A DNA stretch of 50,651 nucleotides, taken from NCBI GenBank assembly GCA_022729275.1, contig JALDAH010000001.1:1-50651 (forward strand). The letters run 5' to 3'. The translations under genes were made by a program, and so were the position numbers. The notes beneath the pieces were generated by a model. It was not told where the DNA came from and did no database searches. It worked only from the letters and a program-made list of their open reading frames with translations. Origin of the DNA: Candidatus Nanoanaerosalina archaeon (lineage in GTDB: Archaea; Nanohalarchaeota; Nanosalinia; Nanosalinales; Nanoanaerosalinaceae). Below are positions 33,722 through 41,421 of the stretch, in pieces (position 1 is the stretch's first letter; every line of letters begins with the position of its first letter).

Positions 33722-34357
33722 ATGGAAAAGGAAAAATATAGGGAAGAAAATATAGAAGACATATATAGTAAACAGATTAAGGATATATTTGATTCCTATG
33801 TTATGTGGGGCAAAGACGTTAAAAGAAGGCTTGAAGGAGAAAAAAAGGACCAGAGAGAAGAAGATAAAATAACTGGTGAAAACCTCTATAAATTGGCTAT
33901 AAATGAACTTAAATTGTATGAAACAGAAAAATACAAACAGAACTCTGTCAACAAATTTATAGAAAAGTACAGAGATATCTTCAAAGTTAAGGACGGATAT
34001 TTTCTTTCAGGACTTCTAAATTTCACCGAAAAACAAGAAATACCCAATAGTAAGGCTGAGATTCTGGAAAAGACCGGAAAGGAAGATATAATAGAAGATT
34101 TCATAAGCATACCTGACATAGAAGAGATTTCTGCACTTGGATTCCTTGAAAACACTTTTCTTGAGATAAGGGGAAGAGCAGGTATGCTGCTGGGAAGAAA
34201 CTCTTATCAGAGCATAATAGAAGTCGAAGAAGTCGAATCCTTGGGTCTTGATTCTGAACAGACAGATTATTTTGTACACAGCAGTGATGTAAAACCTATT
34301 CTTATGGGATCGGGGCGTATATGGTATAAAAAAGATGGTGAATGGGAGCTGTACTGA
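33722..34357 (+). CDS. Unrecognised charged protein
   Basis: The 211-residue protein is strongly charged. Residues 1-60 are a Lys/Glu-rich helix (DIYSKQIKDIFDSYVMWGKD), the middle is mixed helical, and the end (GSGRIWYKKDGEWELY) is beta-like. There are no membrane segments or cysteines, and no family is recognised. TTTATATAG and CTTATAAAC lie 40-60 bases upstream as possible promoter boxes. It is convergent with argS. Confidence 0.6.
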   Translation: MEKEKYREENIEDIYSKQIKDIFDSYVMWGKDVKRRLEGEKKDQREEDKITGENLYKLAINELKLYETEKYKQNSVNKFIEKYRDIFKVKDGYFLSGLLNFTEKQEIPNSKAEILEKTGKEDIIEDFISIPDIEEISALGFLENTFLEIRGRAGMLLGRNSYQSIIEVEEVESLGLDSEQTDYFVHSSDVKPILMGSGRIWYKKDGEWELY

Positions 34358-34366
34358 ACTTTTTAG

Positions 34367-36013
34367 CTACATTTCCTCGAGACAATCGATACCAAGAAGA
34401 CCCATACCTTCTGAAGAAACACTCTCAAACAATTCTACAAGTTTCAACCTTCTTTTCATTGTAGTTTCATCCGCTTTTAGAACCGGACATTTATGGTAAA
34501 AACTATTGAAAATCTCGCATAGTTCCGATAAATAATTGGCTATTTTTGCAGGTTCTCTTGATTCCACTGCATTTTCAATCATTTCAGGAAATTTCGATAA
34601 TTTTTTCAAAAAAGAGTACTCCATCTCCGACAAATCTCCCTTGAATTCGCCTTTCAAATCAGTTTTTTGAACAATAGATTTAGCTCTTGTATTGGAATAC
34701 TGGAGATAAGGACCTGAATCACCTTCAAAGGTAAGAACATCATCCCAGTTAAAAACTATATCTTTCTGTTTAGTTACACACAAATTAGCATATTTTAAAG
34801 CACCTATACCTATCTTATCAGCATTTTTCTTAAGTTCTTGAGAATCTATTCTTTTTTTAGCTTTCTCAATGGCTTTATCCATCAGTTCAGATATCCTGAC
34901 AATATTTCCAGACCTTGAGGACATAGAACCATCCTTAAGGTTCAATAAACCATAAGATATATGTTCACATCCATCAGTATCTATACCCATCCTTTCACAT
35001 ATCTTGAAAAGTTGTTGAAAGTGAAGATCCTGTTCAGAAGCTACCACATATAAATTCAGATCGAAGCCCTCATCCTCTTTCCTTTTTTTCAAATTCGCTA
35101 TATCTCTTGAAAGGTATAATGTCGTCCCGTCAGATTTTTTAAGCACTGTTGCCGGCATTTCATCACCAAAATCCACAAAAAGACTACCATCAGGATCTTT
35201 ATTTATAATTCCTTTATTTAGACCTTCTTCAAGGACTTCTTTTGTCTCCTCAAGTATTTTTGATTCTCCTGTCCATCTGTCAAAACTGATACCCATCCTA
35301 TTGTAATCATTCTTGTGATAATCTATCGATGCTTCTCTAAAGAGTTTCCAGAGGCGATATGCCTCTTCTTCTTTATTTTCTATTCTGTTCGCCCACTCCC
35401 TTCCTTTTTCCAAGAGTTTATCATCGGTTTCCATTTTTTCGTGGAACTCAACGTATAATTCATATAGATGTTCCATGGAGTTCTGCTCAAATTTCTTGAG
35501 GCTGCCGTACTCTTTGAAAGCATAAACAAGTTTACCGTATTGAGTTCCCCAGTCACCTATATAGTTTTCGGATACAGTGTCATATCCAATGAAATTTAAC
35601 ATTCTCTGTATTGAATCACCTAGAACATTGTTTCTGAAATGTCCTATGTGCATCGGTTTCGCAACATTGGGCGATGAAAATTCTACAAGTGCCTTCCCTG
35701 TTTTTTTCTTTACACCCATCCTGTCTTTACTCAATGTTTCATCAAGTTTTCTGGCAAAGAATTCTTCTTTTATGAAAAAGTTTACGAATCCTGGTCCTGC
35801 TACTTCAACTTTTTCCAAGAAATCAAGATCGATATTTTTTCTTAATTTTTCAGCTATCTCTCTAGGTTTTCCATCCAGTTCAGATGCAATTTTCATCGCA
35901 GGAAAAGCAAAATCTCCTCTGTCCCCTTCTGAATCTTCAATATCTTTTACTGAAACGTTAACATTAAAAACTTCATTTATGCCTTTCACAATTTTATTTT
36001 TGAAATATTTCAT
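34367..36013 (-). CDS. argS: Arginyl-tRNA synthetase
   Basis: The 548-residue class I enzyme charges tRNA-Arg. The N-terminal additional domain has VNVSVKDIEDSEGDRGDFAFP. The HIGH motif is KPMHIGHFRNNVLGDS near residue 115. The KMSKS region reads DGSMSSRSGNIV near 358, lacking the usual Lys residues as in many ArgRS. The C-terminal helical DALR anticodon domain includes GPYLQYSNTRAKSI. The start is supported by CTAGGTGTAGA directly upstream. Confidence 0.94.
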   Translation of the reverse strand: MKYFKNKIVKGINEVFNVNVSVKDIEDSEGDRGDFAFPAMKIASELDGKPREIAEKLRKNIDLDFLEKVEVAGPGFVNFFIKEEFFARKLDETLSKDRMGVKKKTGKALVEFSSPNVAKPMHIGHFRNNVLGDSIQRMLNFIGYDTVSENYIGDWGTQYGKLVYAFKEYGSLKKFEQNSMEHLYELYVEFHEKMETDDKLLEKGREWANRIENKEEEAYRLWKLFREASIDYHKNDYNRMGISFDRWTGESKILEETKEVLEEGLNKGIINKDPDGSLFVDFGDEMPATVLKKSDGTTLYLSRDIANLKKRKEDEGFDLNLYVVASEQDLHFQQLFKICERMGIDTDGCEHISYGLLNLKDGSMSSRSGNIVRISELMDKAIEKAKKRIDSQELKKNADKIGIGALKYANLCVTKQKDIVFNWDDVLTFEGDSGPYLQYSNTRAKSIVQKTDLKGEFKGDLSEMEYSFLKKLSKFPEMIENAVESREPAKIANYLSELCEIFNSFYHKCPVLKADETTMKRRLKLVELFESVSSEGMGLLGIDCLEEM

Positions 36014-36230
36014 TTCTACACCTAGTGAAACAGGTTTCTTCCAAAGTTATGGGGTTAAATTGGTTGTCAACATTGAAAAAAAGAATTGTTACTATTTCTA
36101 AAAATTATTTAAAAATAATAAAATAGATTTAAATCTTTTAAAAATATTTTAAAACTCATAAAACTACTTATAAATCTTTTCCAGAAAAATATATATAACA
36201 TCTTATCTAAAAACCTTTTAGTGATCTATT
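36014..36230. other. A+T-rich intergenic region with promoter
   Basis: About 220 bases of strongly A+T-rich sequence with repeated TAAAA/TTTTAAA tracts lie between divergent argS and a small frame. TATATATAAC at 36189-36198 is the best box A and would serve the small frame at 36231. I see no RNA gene. The low stability could also suit a replication or regulatory site, but there is no origin motif. Confidence 0.4.
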
Positions 36231-36350
36231 TTGTTACTAGAAAGAAAAAATGCTATAAGAAACAGAGATATTGACAAGATTTGGGCCAGGATCGATCCAT
36301 TAATGCACAGGAGATACGAAAAAACTACTTACGAGAAGAAATCAGAATAA
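36231..36350 (+). CDS. Small 39-residue protein with TTG start
   Basis: A TTG at 36231 opens 39 codons (MLLERKNAIRNRDIDKIWA at the start). GTGATC, the exact anti-16S core, ends 4 bases before it, just as GTGATC precedes the ATG at 42849. A TATA box lies about 35 bases upstream. The codon choices (AGA/AGG, ATA) and mixed third positions match the real genes here. The peptide is basic and helical, with HRRYEKTTYEKK at its end. No family is recognised. Confidence 0.5.
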   Translation: MLLERKNAIRNRDIDKIWARIDPLMHRRYEKTTYEKKSE

Positions 36351-36386
36351 AAAAACAAAAAATCAGAGAGAAAAAAACTCTCCTTC

Positions 36387-36731
36387 TTACCTGTGAACGT
36401 GTGCATAATGAGGTGTCGCCACAAGCCATTCTTCGTCTATGCCTGCAACATCTCCATCAATTGACCTCACAGTCTTCTTGATACGGTCAATAGCTCTCTT
36501 AAGATCTGTCATGTCTTTTTCCTTGAGAGGCTTTATTTTCACCCATACGATGTCTCCGTTTCTCAACATCTTTTGTACCGATTCTGAATCTCGGAACTCA
36601 TGAAGGGTAGCAACCCTAATTTTTACCTTCTTGTTCTTATTATCGTTTCCTGGCTCAAGCTCTACGTACTCTTCAGGCTCAAGTTTTTCAATTTGATTGT
36701 TTTTTCCACCAAAAATGTTCTTCAAGGGCAC
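36387..36731 (-). CDS. sepF: Archaeal SepF, cell division protein
   Basis: The 114-residue protein has an amphipathic N-terminal membrane tether (MPLKNIFGG), a variable linker and a DUF552 domain at about 35-114. RVATLHEFRDSESVQKML and GDIVWVKIKPL are recognisable, followed by RSIDGDVAGIDEEWLVATP. SepF links FtsZ to the membrane at the division site in archaea that use FtsZ. The start is GTG at 36731, set by AGGAGG about 8 bases upstream. A possible TATA (GATTTAAGTAAAC) lies near 36767-36780. Confidence 0.88.
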   Translation of the reverse strand: MPLKNIFGGKNNQIEKLEPEEYVELEPGNDNKNKKVKIRVATLHEFRDSESVQKMLRNGDIVWVKIKPLKEKDMTDLKRAIDRIKKTVRSIDGDVAGIDEEWLVATPHYAHVHR

Positions 36732-36865
36732 AGTATAAACCTCCTACAATCATATGTTCGACACAAGTTTACTTAAATCTAACCTGTCAAAAAAAGGTTC
36801 ATCAGATTTTATATATCTAAGGTTTAAAGAATTGTATCAACAGCAACAAAGTCTTTCAGATAGGA

Positions 36866-36880
36866 AAAAGATATAAACGA
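36866..36880 (+). promoter_or_regulatory. TATA box of tRNA-Tyr
   Basis: AAAAGATATAAACGA lies about 35 bases before the tRNA 5' end, the spacing expected for an archaeal box A serving a tRNA gene. Confidence 0.5.
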
Positions 36881-36907
36881 ACAGTAATATCTCATCTAAA
36901 ATAGAAA

Positions 36908-37014
36908 CCCTCCTTAGCTCAGTCTGGCAGAGCGTCCGCCTGTAGTTCCAGCCGGGTGCTGACCAATGGAAGCCAGTCAGCGGAATGCCCCCCGTTCAAA
37001 TCGGGGAGGAGGGA
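36908..37014 (+). tRNA. tRNA-Tyr(GTA) with 33-base intron
   Basis: Acceptor arms CCCTCCT and AGGAGGG pair fully with C1-G72, which is typical of archaeal tRNA-Tyr, and the discriminator is A. The D arm is GCTC...GAGC, the anticodon stem TCCGC/GCGGA, the variable loop 5 bases, the T stem CCCCG/CGGGG and the T loop TTCAAAT. The loop reads C-T-GTA-G, then an intron at 36946-36978, then A. TTCCA at the intron start pairs with TGGAA inside it, fitting a relaxed bulge-helix-bulge. The mature length is 74 bases. Confidence 0.93.
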
Positions 37015-37075
37015 TTTTTTTGTTTTTTACCAATTTTCCGAAACAATTAATACGTTCAGTTCATTTTCTTTATCT

Positions 37076-37927
37076 ATGGAAATCAAAATCGGTGCTCATG
37101 TATCAATTTCAGGAGGTTTCATAAAAGCTCTTGACAGAGAGGAAAAACTGGGTGGTAACTGTGGACAGGTATTTGTCCATTCTCCCAGGGTATGGAAGTT
37201 CGGCAAACTCTCAGAAAAAGAAGCCAGAAATTTTAGGGAGGAGTACAATAAGAGAGGTTGGGGTCCTATCCTAGTACACTCCAACTACCTGATAAACCTT
37301 GCAACACCTAAACCAGATCTCTTTAAGAGATCCGTGGAAACATTGAAGGAGGAATTGAGAAGGGCTAAAATGCTGGGTATGGAATATGTCGTGTTTCACC
37401 CAGGAAGCCATACAGGTTCTGGAGAAGAAAAAGGAATACAGAGCATAATTCAAGGCTTAAATATGGTCAAAGAAGTTATAGACGATAATACTAAGCTTCT
37501 TCTGGAGAACACTGCAGGGAAGGGAACTTCTCTTGGAAAAAACGTCGATCAACTGTCACAGATGTTTGAAAAATCTAAACTGACGTTCGATGAGGCAGGT
37601 GTATGTATTGATACTTGTCATGCTTTTTCCGCTGGTTACAATATCCATACCGAAAAAGGTCTTGATGATTTTGTAGAGGAATTCGATTCAAAGATTGGTT
37701 GGGATAACGTTAAAGCTATTCATCTGAATGATTCTAAGTATTCTCAGGGTTCTGAAAAGGATGAACACGCCCATATAGGAGAAGGAAAGATAGGTGAACA
37801 GGGTATGGAAAACATAGTGAACCATCCTAGGATCAAGGAAAAACCTTTGATACTTGAGACACCTGTGGATAAAGAAAAAGGTTACAGGGAAAACATCGAA
37901 AAAGTTGCAGATCTTATGAAGAATTAA
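37076..37927 (+). CDS. nfo: Deoxyribonuclease IV (AP endonuclease)
   Basis: 283 residues from MEIKIGAHVSISGGFIKAL, a TIM-barrel endonuclease cutting at abasic sites. Zn ligands are in the usual places: VFHPGSHTG near residue 98, LLENTAGKGTS near 140, CIDTCHAFSAGY near 175, IHLNDSK near 212 and HAHIGEG near 227, then LETPVDKEKGY. ATG at 37076 is chosen because the longer frame would extend into tRNA-Tyr. It ends 4 bases into the convergent hydrogenase regulator gene. Confidence 0.93.
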   Translation: MEIKIGAHVSISGGFIKALDREEKLGGNCGQVFVHSPRVWKFGKLSEKEARNFREEYNKRGWGPILVHSNYLINLATPKPDLFKRSVETLKEELRRAKMLGMEYVVFHPGSHTGSGEEKGIQSIIQGLNMVKEVIDDNTKLLLENTAGKGTSLGKNVDQLSQMFEKSKLTFDEAGVCIDTCHAFSAGYNIHTEKGLDDFVEEFDSKIGWDNVKAIHLNDSKYSQGSEKDEHAHIGEGKIGEQGMENIVNHPRIKEKPLILETPVDKEKGYRENIEKVADLMKN

Positions 37928-38157
37928 TCAAAACTTATCTCCGTTATCTCTACACCTCTCTCCTTTGAAATTCTCTTCTTGAACTCTTTGATAGCTGAAT
38001 CATTTCCTTCAACATCCAGTAGGATAACACCTGTTTCTCCTCCTCTGTTAAAGCCTATCCTTGTTTTTATTAAACTTCCAAATCCTGTTAATACTTTTTG
38101 AAGTTTTTGAGCGTTTTTCCTTCTCTTAGAAAGCTTTAGTGCTATTATCTCCTCCAT
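37924..38157 (-). CDS. TM1266-like iron-only hydrogenase system regulator
   Basis: A 77-residue ACT/ferredoxin-like protein (MEEIIALKLSKRRKNAQKLQ at the start). The layout matches the putative iron-only hydrogenase system regulator family of Thermotoga TM1266: a short beta strand, helix, then FGSLIKTRIGFNRG, then VILLDVEG, helix, and RGVEITEISF. It is divergent from hydC with about 80 bases between, so a control role over hydCBA is likely. Assignment to the family is by pattern memory and needs a profile search. AATATTTTTTAC (plus strand 38181-38192) about 29 bases upstream is its probable TATA box. Confidence 0.7.
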   Translation of the reverse strand: MEEIIALKLSKRRKNAQKLQKVLTGFGSLIKTRIGFNRGGETGVILLDVEGNDSAIKEFKKRISKERGVEITEISFD

Positions 38158-38237
38158 GAAAATTATTTTGATTCGAACTGTAAAAAATATTACTGTATGA
38201 AAAAGTATTTTTAACAGACAGCCGAATTTATTCATGT
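38158..38237. promoter_or_regulatory. Divergent promoter region of regulator and hydCBA
   Basis: Eighty bases separate the two ATG codons. AAGTATTTTTAA at about 38203-38214 lies about 29 bases before the hydC ATG, and the reverse-strand AATATTTTTTAC lies about 29 bases before the regulator ATG. Both messages may therefore be leaderless. GTAAAAAATATTAC at 38180-38193 is an imperfect palindrome but overlaps the reverse TATA box, so I do not call an operator. Confidence 0.5.
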
Positions 38238-38657
38238 ATGGAGTTGCCTGAAGAACCTCTACTAAATATTTTGAAGAAAGAGCAGGAGAGACACGGATAC
38301 CTATCCGATCATGTATTGAAACAGGTAAGTATCGAGATCGATGTTCCTCTTTCAAAACTATATGGCATAACTCAGTTCTACACAATGCTAAGAACTGAAC
38401 CTGTTGGAAAAAATGTCATAGAGATATGCATGTCGACTCCGTGTTTTCTAAACGAAAGCGACACTTTGAAGGATTACCTTGAGGAAAAACTCGGTATAAA
38501 AACAGGTGAAACCAGTGAAGATGGTGAATTTTCTCTTTTCAGGGTTTCTTGTATCGGTTGTTGTAACGAACCACCTGCAATGCTGGTGAACGATGAACCA
38601 TACACCAAACTGACAGAAGAAAGAATAGATTTTATAATAAAAGAGTTGAGAGACTGA
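38238..38657 (+). CDS. hydC: [FeFe] hydrogenase subunit HydC (NuoE-like, thioredoxin-fold [2Fe-2S])
   Basis: The 139-residue protein has an N-terminal helical part (GITQFYTMLRTEP near residue 43) and a thioredoxin-like [2Fe-2S] domain. Ligands are C64 and C69 (CMSTPC) and C105 and C109 (CIGCC), the NuoE spacing. It should pass electrons between the HydB flavin and the rest of the complex. Its TGA overlaps the ATG of hydB as TGATG. The gene order hydC-hydB-hydA is that of the Thermotoga operon. Confidence 0.93.
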   Translation: MELPEEPLLNILKKEQERHGYLSDHVLKQVSIEIDVPLSKLYGITQFYTMLRTEPVGKNVIEICMSTPCFLNESDTLKDYLEEKLGIKTGETSEDGEFSLFRVSCIGCCNEPPAMLVNDEPYTKLTEERIDFIIKELRD

Positions 38658-39772
38658 TGCAGATATTGAGAAAAACAAAGATGGAGGCTCTGAAACTACT
38701 TGGAAGTATGAAAAGAGAAGAAATGCTGGAGAGGATGGAGGAAAAAAGCCTTGTAGGTAGAGGTGGTGCGGGTTTTCCAACTGCTAAAAAATGGAGAATG
38801 GCTCTGGAACAAGAAGAAAACATATATCTTGTGGTCAATGCTGATGAAGGAGAACCAGGCACTTTCAAGGACAAGTTTATTCTTGAGAACAACCTTGATA
38901 CATTTATAGAAGGAGTTATGATGGCTTCAAAAATTTTGGATGTTGAAAAGACGTATATATACCTTAGGGGGGAATACGAATACCTGAGAGATGATATTGA
39001 GGAAAAAATAAAAGAACTTAACAATAAAACCCCCAGAAATTTCGATATAAATATGGTCAGAGGTGCTGGAGCATATGTATGCGGTGAAGAAACCTCTATA
39101 CTACAATCAATCATGGGCCACAGAGGTAATTCCATGAAAAAACCTCCATACCCCACACAGAAAGGACTCTGGGGTAAACCAACTGTTGTAAACAACGTTG
39201 AGACAATAACATGTGTACCTCAACTGCTCTTATACGATGACTGGAATCCGAATCTCAGGCTTTTCTCGCTTTCAGGAAATGTTTCTAATCCTGGACTTTT
39301 TGAAGCGCCGCTCGGAGTTAAAGTTTCAACCCTTATAGATCTTGCTAGACCAAAAAACAAATTAAAAGCAATGTCTTTAGGTAATTTTGGAGGTATAATG
39401 CCTATAGAAAAAGATATGAAAATAACACCTGAACTGATAAGCGATGAAAACTGTTTCCACGGAACTTACTCCCTTATATGGATCGATGAGACCAACAACA
39501 TCGTGGATATATGCAAAAACATCTCCGAGTTCTATACTTATGAGTCATGTGGAAAATGCACACCATGCAGAGAAGGTTCAAAAGAAATTCTGGATCTTCT
39601 TGGAAAAATATGTAATGGAAAAGGAACTAAAAAAGATATAGAGGAACTTGAAAAAACTGCAAGTCACGTCAACCAGACAAGCCTTTGTGGCCTCGGCAAA
39701 ACTGTTGGCAAACACGTTTTGACGGGTCTGGAACATTTCAAAAATGATTTTATTGAGAAGGTTGAACAATGA
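38657..39772 (+). CDS. hydB: [FeFe] hydrogenase subunit HydB (NuoF-like, FMN/NADH)
   Basis: The 371-residue subunit has the NADH/FMN motif GRGGAGFPTAKKW near residue 34, NADEGEPGTFKD near 61 and GAYVCGEETSIL near 138, followed by PTVVNNVET and an SLBB-type segment. The [4Fe-4S] ligands are C298, C301, C304 (SCGKCTPC) and C344. It lacks the N-terminal thioredoxin-like domain and the C-terminal two-cluster ferredoxin domain of Thermotoga HydB, so it is a trimmed NuoF form. It should oxidise NADH or reduce NAD. The start overlaps hydC by one base and the end overlaps hydA by 4 bases. Confidence 0.93.
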   Translation: MQILRKTKMEALKLLGSMKREEMLERMEEKSLVGRGGAGFPTAKKWRMALEQEENIYLVVNADEGEPGTFKDKFILENNLDTFIEGVMMASKILDVEKTYIYLRGEYEYLRDDIEEKIKELNNKTPRNFDINMVRGAGAYVCGEETSILQSIMGHRGNSMKKPPYPTQKGLWGKPTVVNNVETITCVPQLLLYDDWNPNLRLFSLSGNVSNPGLFEAPLGVKVSTLIDLARPKNKLKAMSLGNFGGIMPIEKDMKITPELISDENCFHGTYSLIWIDETNNIVDICKNISEFYTYESCGKCTPCREGSKEILDLLGKICNGKGTKKDIEELEKTASHVNQTSLCGLGKTVGKHVLTGLEHFKNDFIEKVEQ

Positions 39773-41421
39773 ATATAGAACTTGACGGAAGAGAGATAGA
39801 AGTAGATGAAGAAAACACACTTCTTGAGATATGCAGGCAAGAAGGGAAAGAAATACCTACAAAGTGTTATCTGAAAGAAATCGGATCCGATTCAAGGTGC
39901 AGAGTTTGCCTCGTGGAAGTTGATGGAAGACTCGTTACTTCCTGTTCAACCTATCCAAAAAAAGGTTCAAAAATAAAGACCGACACTGAAAGAGTTTTGG
40001 AGGCCCGTGAAAAAAATCTTGAGCTAATGAAACAAAAAAAGGATTCATCTGAAGCTTACAAGCTTTTTAAAGAGGTTGGTTTGGGTAACAACAGGTTCGA
40101 CAAGGAAGACCACAAGCTGGAGATAATGGGGCAGTCACTTCTGAGAGAGATGGAGGAATGTGTCAACTGTGGCAGATGTGTAAAGGTTTGTGACCATATT
40201 CAAGGTGTTCATGCAATCGACTTTGCGGGTAGAGGCCACGAATCAAGGGTCACACCACACAGAGAAAAAAAGTTATCTGAAGTAGCGTGTATAAGGTGTG
40301 GGCAGTGCATCTTGAGATGTGAAGAAGATGCCCTGAAGGAAAAAAGCCACTTGAAAAAAGTAGAAGAAGCTCTCTCAGATAAAACAAAGTTCGTTGTTGC
40401 ACAAACAGCTCCTGCGGTAAGAGCCTCTCTGGGAGAATTATTTGCGATGGAACCAGGTACAAATGTGGAGGGAGAGATGGTCGCCGCATTGAGAAAAAAA
40501 GGATTTGACAGGGTTTTCGACACAGTATTCGGTGCTGATCTGACAATAGTGGAAGAAGCATCGGAGTTGATAGAAAGGATCAAAGGTGGTGGACCTTTCC
40601 CTATGATAACAAGTTGCTGTCCTGCATGGATAATTTACATGGAACATTTTCATCCTGAACTAAAGAAAAATGTATCAAGCTGTAAAAGCCCTCACATGAT
40701 GGTAGGGGCCCTGACAAAGACATTTTTTGCGGAAAAAATGGATAAAAACAAAGAAGATATTGTTGTTGTTTCCATAATGCCCTGTACATCAAAGAAATTC
40801 GAGGTATCAAGGACAGAAATGAAAGAGGATGTTGATTACGTGTTAACGACAAGAGAAACCGCAAAAATGTTCAAAAAAGAATCTATAGACCTCAATAATA
40901 TGGAAAAACAAGATTTTGATGATCCAATGGGAATATCCACAGGTGCAGGCAAGATCTTCGGTGCTACAGGCGGAGTGATGGAAGCAGCAATTAGAACAGC
41001 TAATGATAAACTTGATGGGGGACAAATCGATTTCAGGCTTGAAGAAGTCAGGGGAGAACACGGAATCAAAAGAGGAGAAGTAGATATAGATGGTCAAAAA
41101 GTAAGGTTCATTGTGGCCCATGGAGGTAAAAATATTGGGAAGACTATTGAGATGTTAGATGACGGAGATGAGGTACATTTCATAGAATTCATGGCTTGTC
41201 CAGGAGGATGTGTCTGTGGAGGAGGCCAGCCCAGATCAGAAAACAATCTTTTCCCAGAAAGAGCGGCCGCATTGTATATAAGCGATGAAAATTCTGATTT
41301 AAGGCTCTCACACAATAACCCTGCTGTAAAGAAGATCTACGATGATTTTCTGGATGAACCTCTTTCAGACAAATCGGAAAAGTTGCTTCACACCTTCTAC
41401 CTTGAAAGAGATGGTTTCTAG
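39769..41421 (+). CDS. hydA: [FeFe] hydrogenase catalytic subunit HydA
   Basis: The 550-residue protein makes or uses H2 at an H-cluster. The N-terminal [2Fe-2S] domain has C33, C44, C47 and C59. Two [4Fe-4S] clusters follow at C131-C141 and C174-C184. The three H-cluster motifs are complete: TSCCPAW (C283, C284), MPCTSKKFE (C339) and EFMACPGGCVCGGGQP (C477, C481), which marks a group A enzyme. The His-Cys3 cluster and the C-terminal [2Fe-2S] domain of Thermotoga HydA are absent. The stop overlaps the convergent next gene by 4 bases. No HydE, HydF or HydG maturase gene lies in the window. Confidence 0.96.
   Translation: MNIELDGREIEVDEENTLLEICRQEGKEIPTKCYLKEIGSDSRCRVCLVEVDGRLVTSCSTYPKKGSKIKTDTERVLEAREKNLELMKQKKDSSEAYKLFKEVGLGNNRFDKEDHKLEIMGQSLLREMEECVNCGRCVKVCDHIQGVHAIDFAGRGHESRVTPHREKKLSEVACIRCGQCILRCEEDALKEKSHLKKVEEALSDKTKFVVAQTAPAVRASLGELFAMEPGTNVEGEMVAALRKKGFDRVFDTVFGADLTIVEEASELIERIKGGGPFPMITSCCPAWIIYMEHFHPELKKNVSSCKSPHMMVGALTKTFFAEKMDKNKEDIVVVSIMPCTSKKFEVSRTEMKEDVDYVLTTRETAKMFKKESIDLNNMEKQDFDDPMGISTGAGKIFGATGGVMEAAIRTANDKLDGGQIDFRLEEVRGEHGIKRGEVDIDGQKVRFIVAHGGKNIGKTIEMLDDGDEVHFIEFMACPGGCVCGGGQPRSENNLFPERAAALYISDENSDLRLSHNNPAVKKIYDDFLDEPLSDKSEKLLHTFYLERDGF

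Noticed and set aside
36281..36481. 66-codon plus-strand frame
   Set aside because: It overlaps the end of the small TTG-started gene in another frame and the 3' end of sepF; its composition is random.
36946..36978. Reading the tRNA intron as an insertion or repeat
   Set aside because: The cloverleaf is complete without it, and its position and internal pairing fit an archaeal tRNA intron.
36956..37075. Upstream extension of the endonuclease IV frame
   Set aside because: It would lie inside the tRNA-Tyr intron and 3' half; conserved protein sequence begins at 37076.
38180..38193. Imperfect palindrome as an operator for hydCBA
   Set aside because: It coincides with the probable TATA box of the divergent regulator, which explains its A+T-rich symmetry.
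40209..41315. Several minus-strand frames opposite hydA
   Set aside because: They overlap a complete, motif-verified [FeFe] hydrogenase gene on the other strand and show no recognisable domain.
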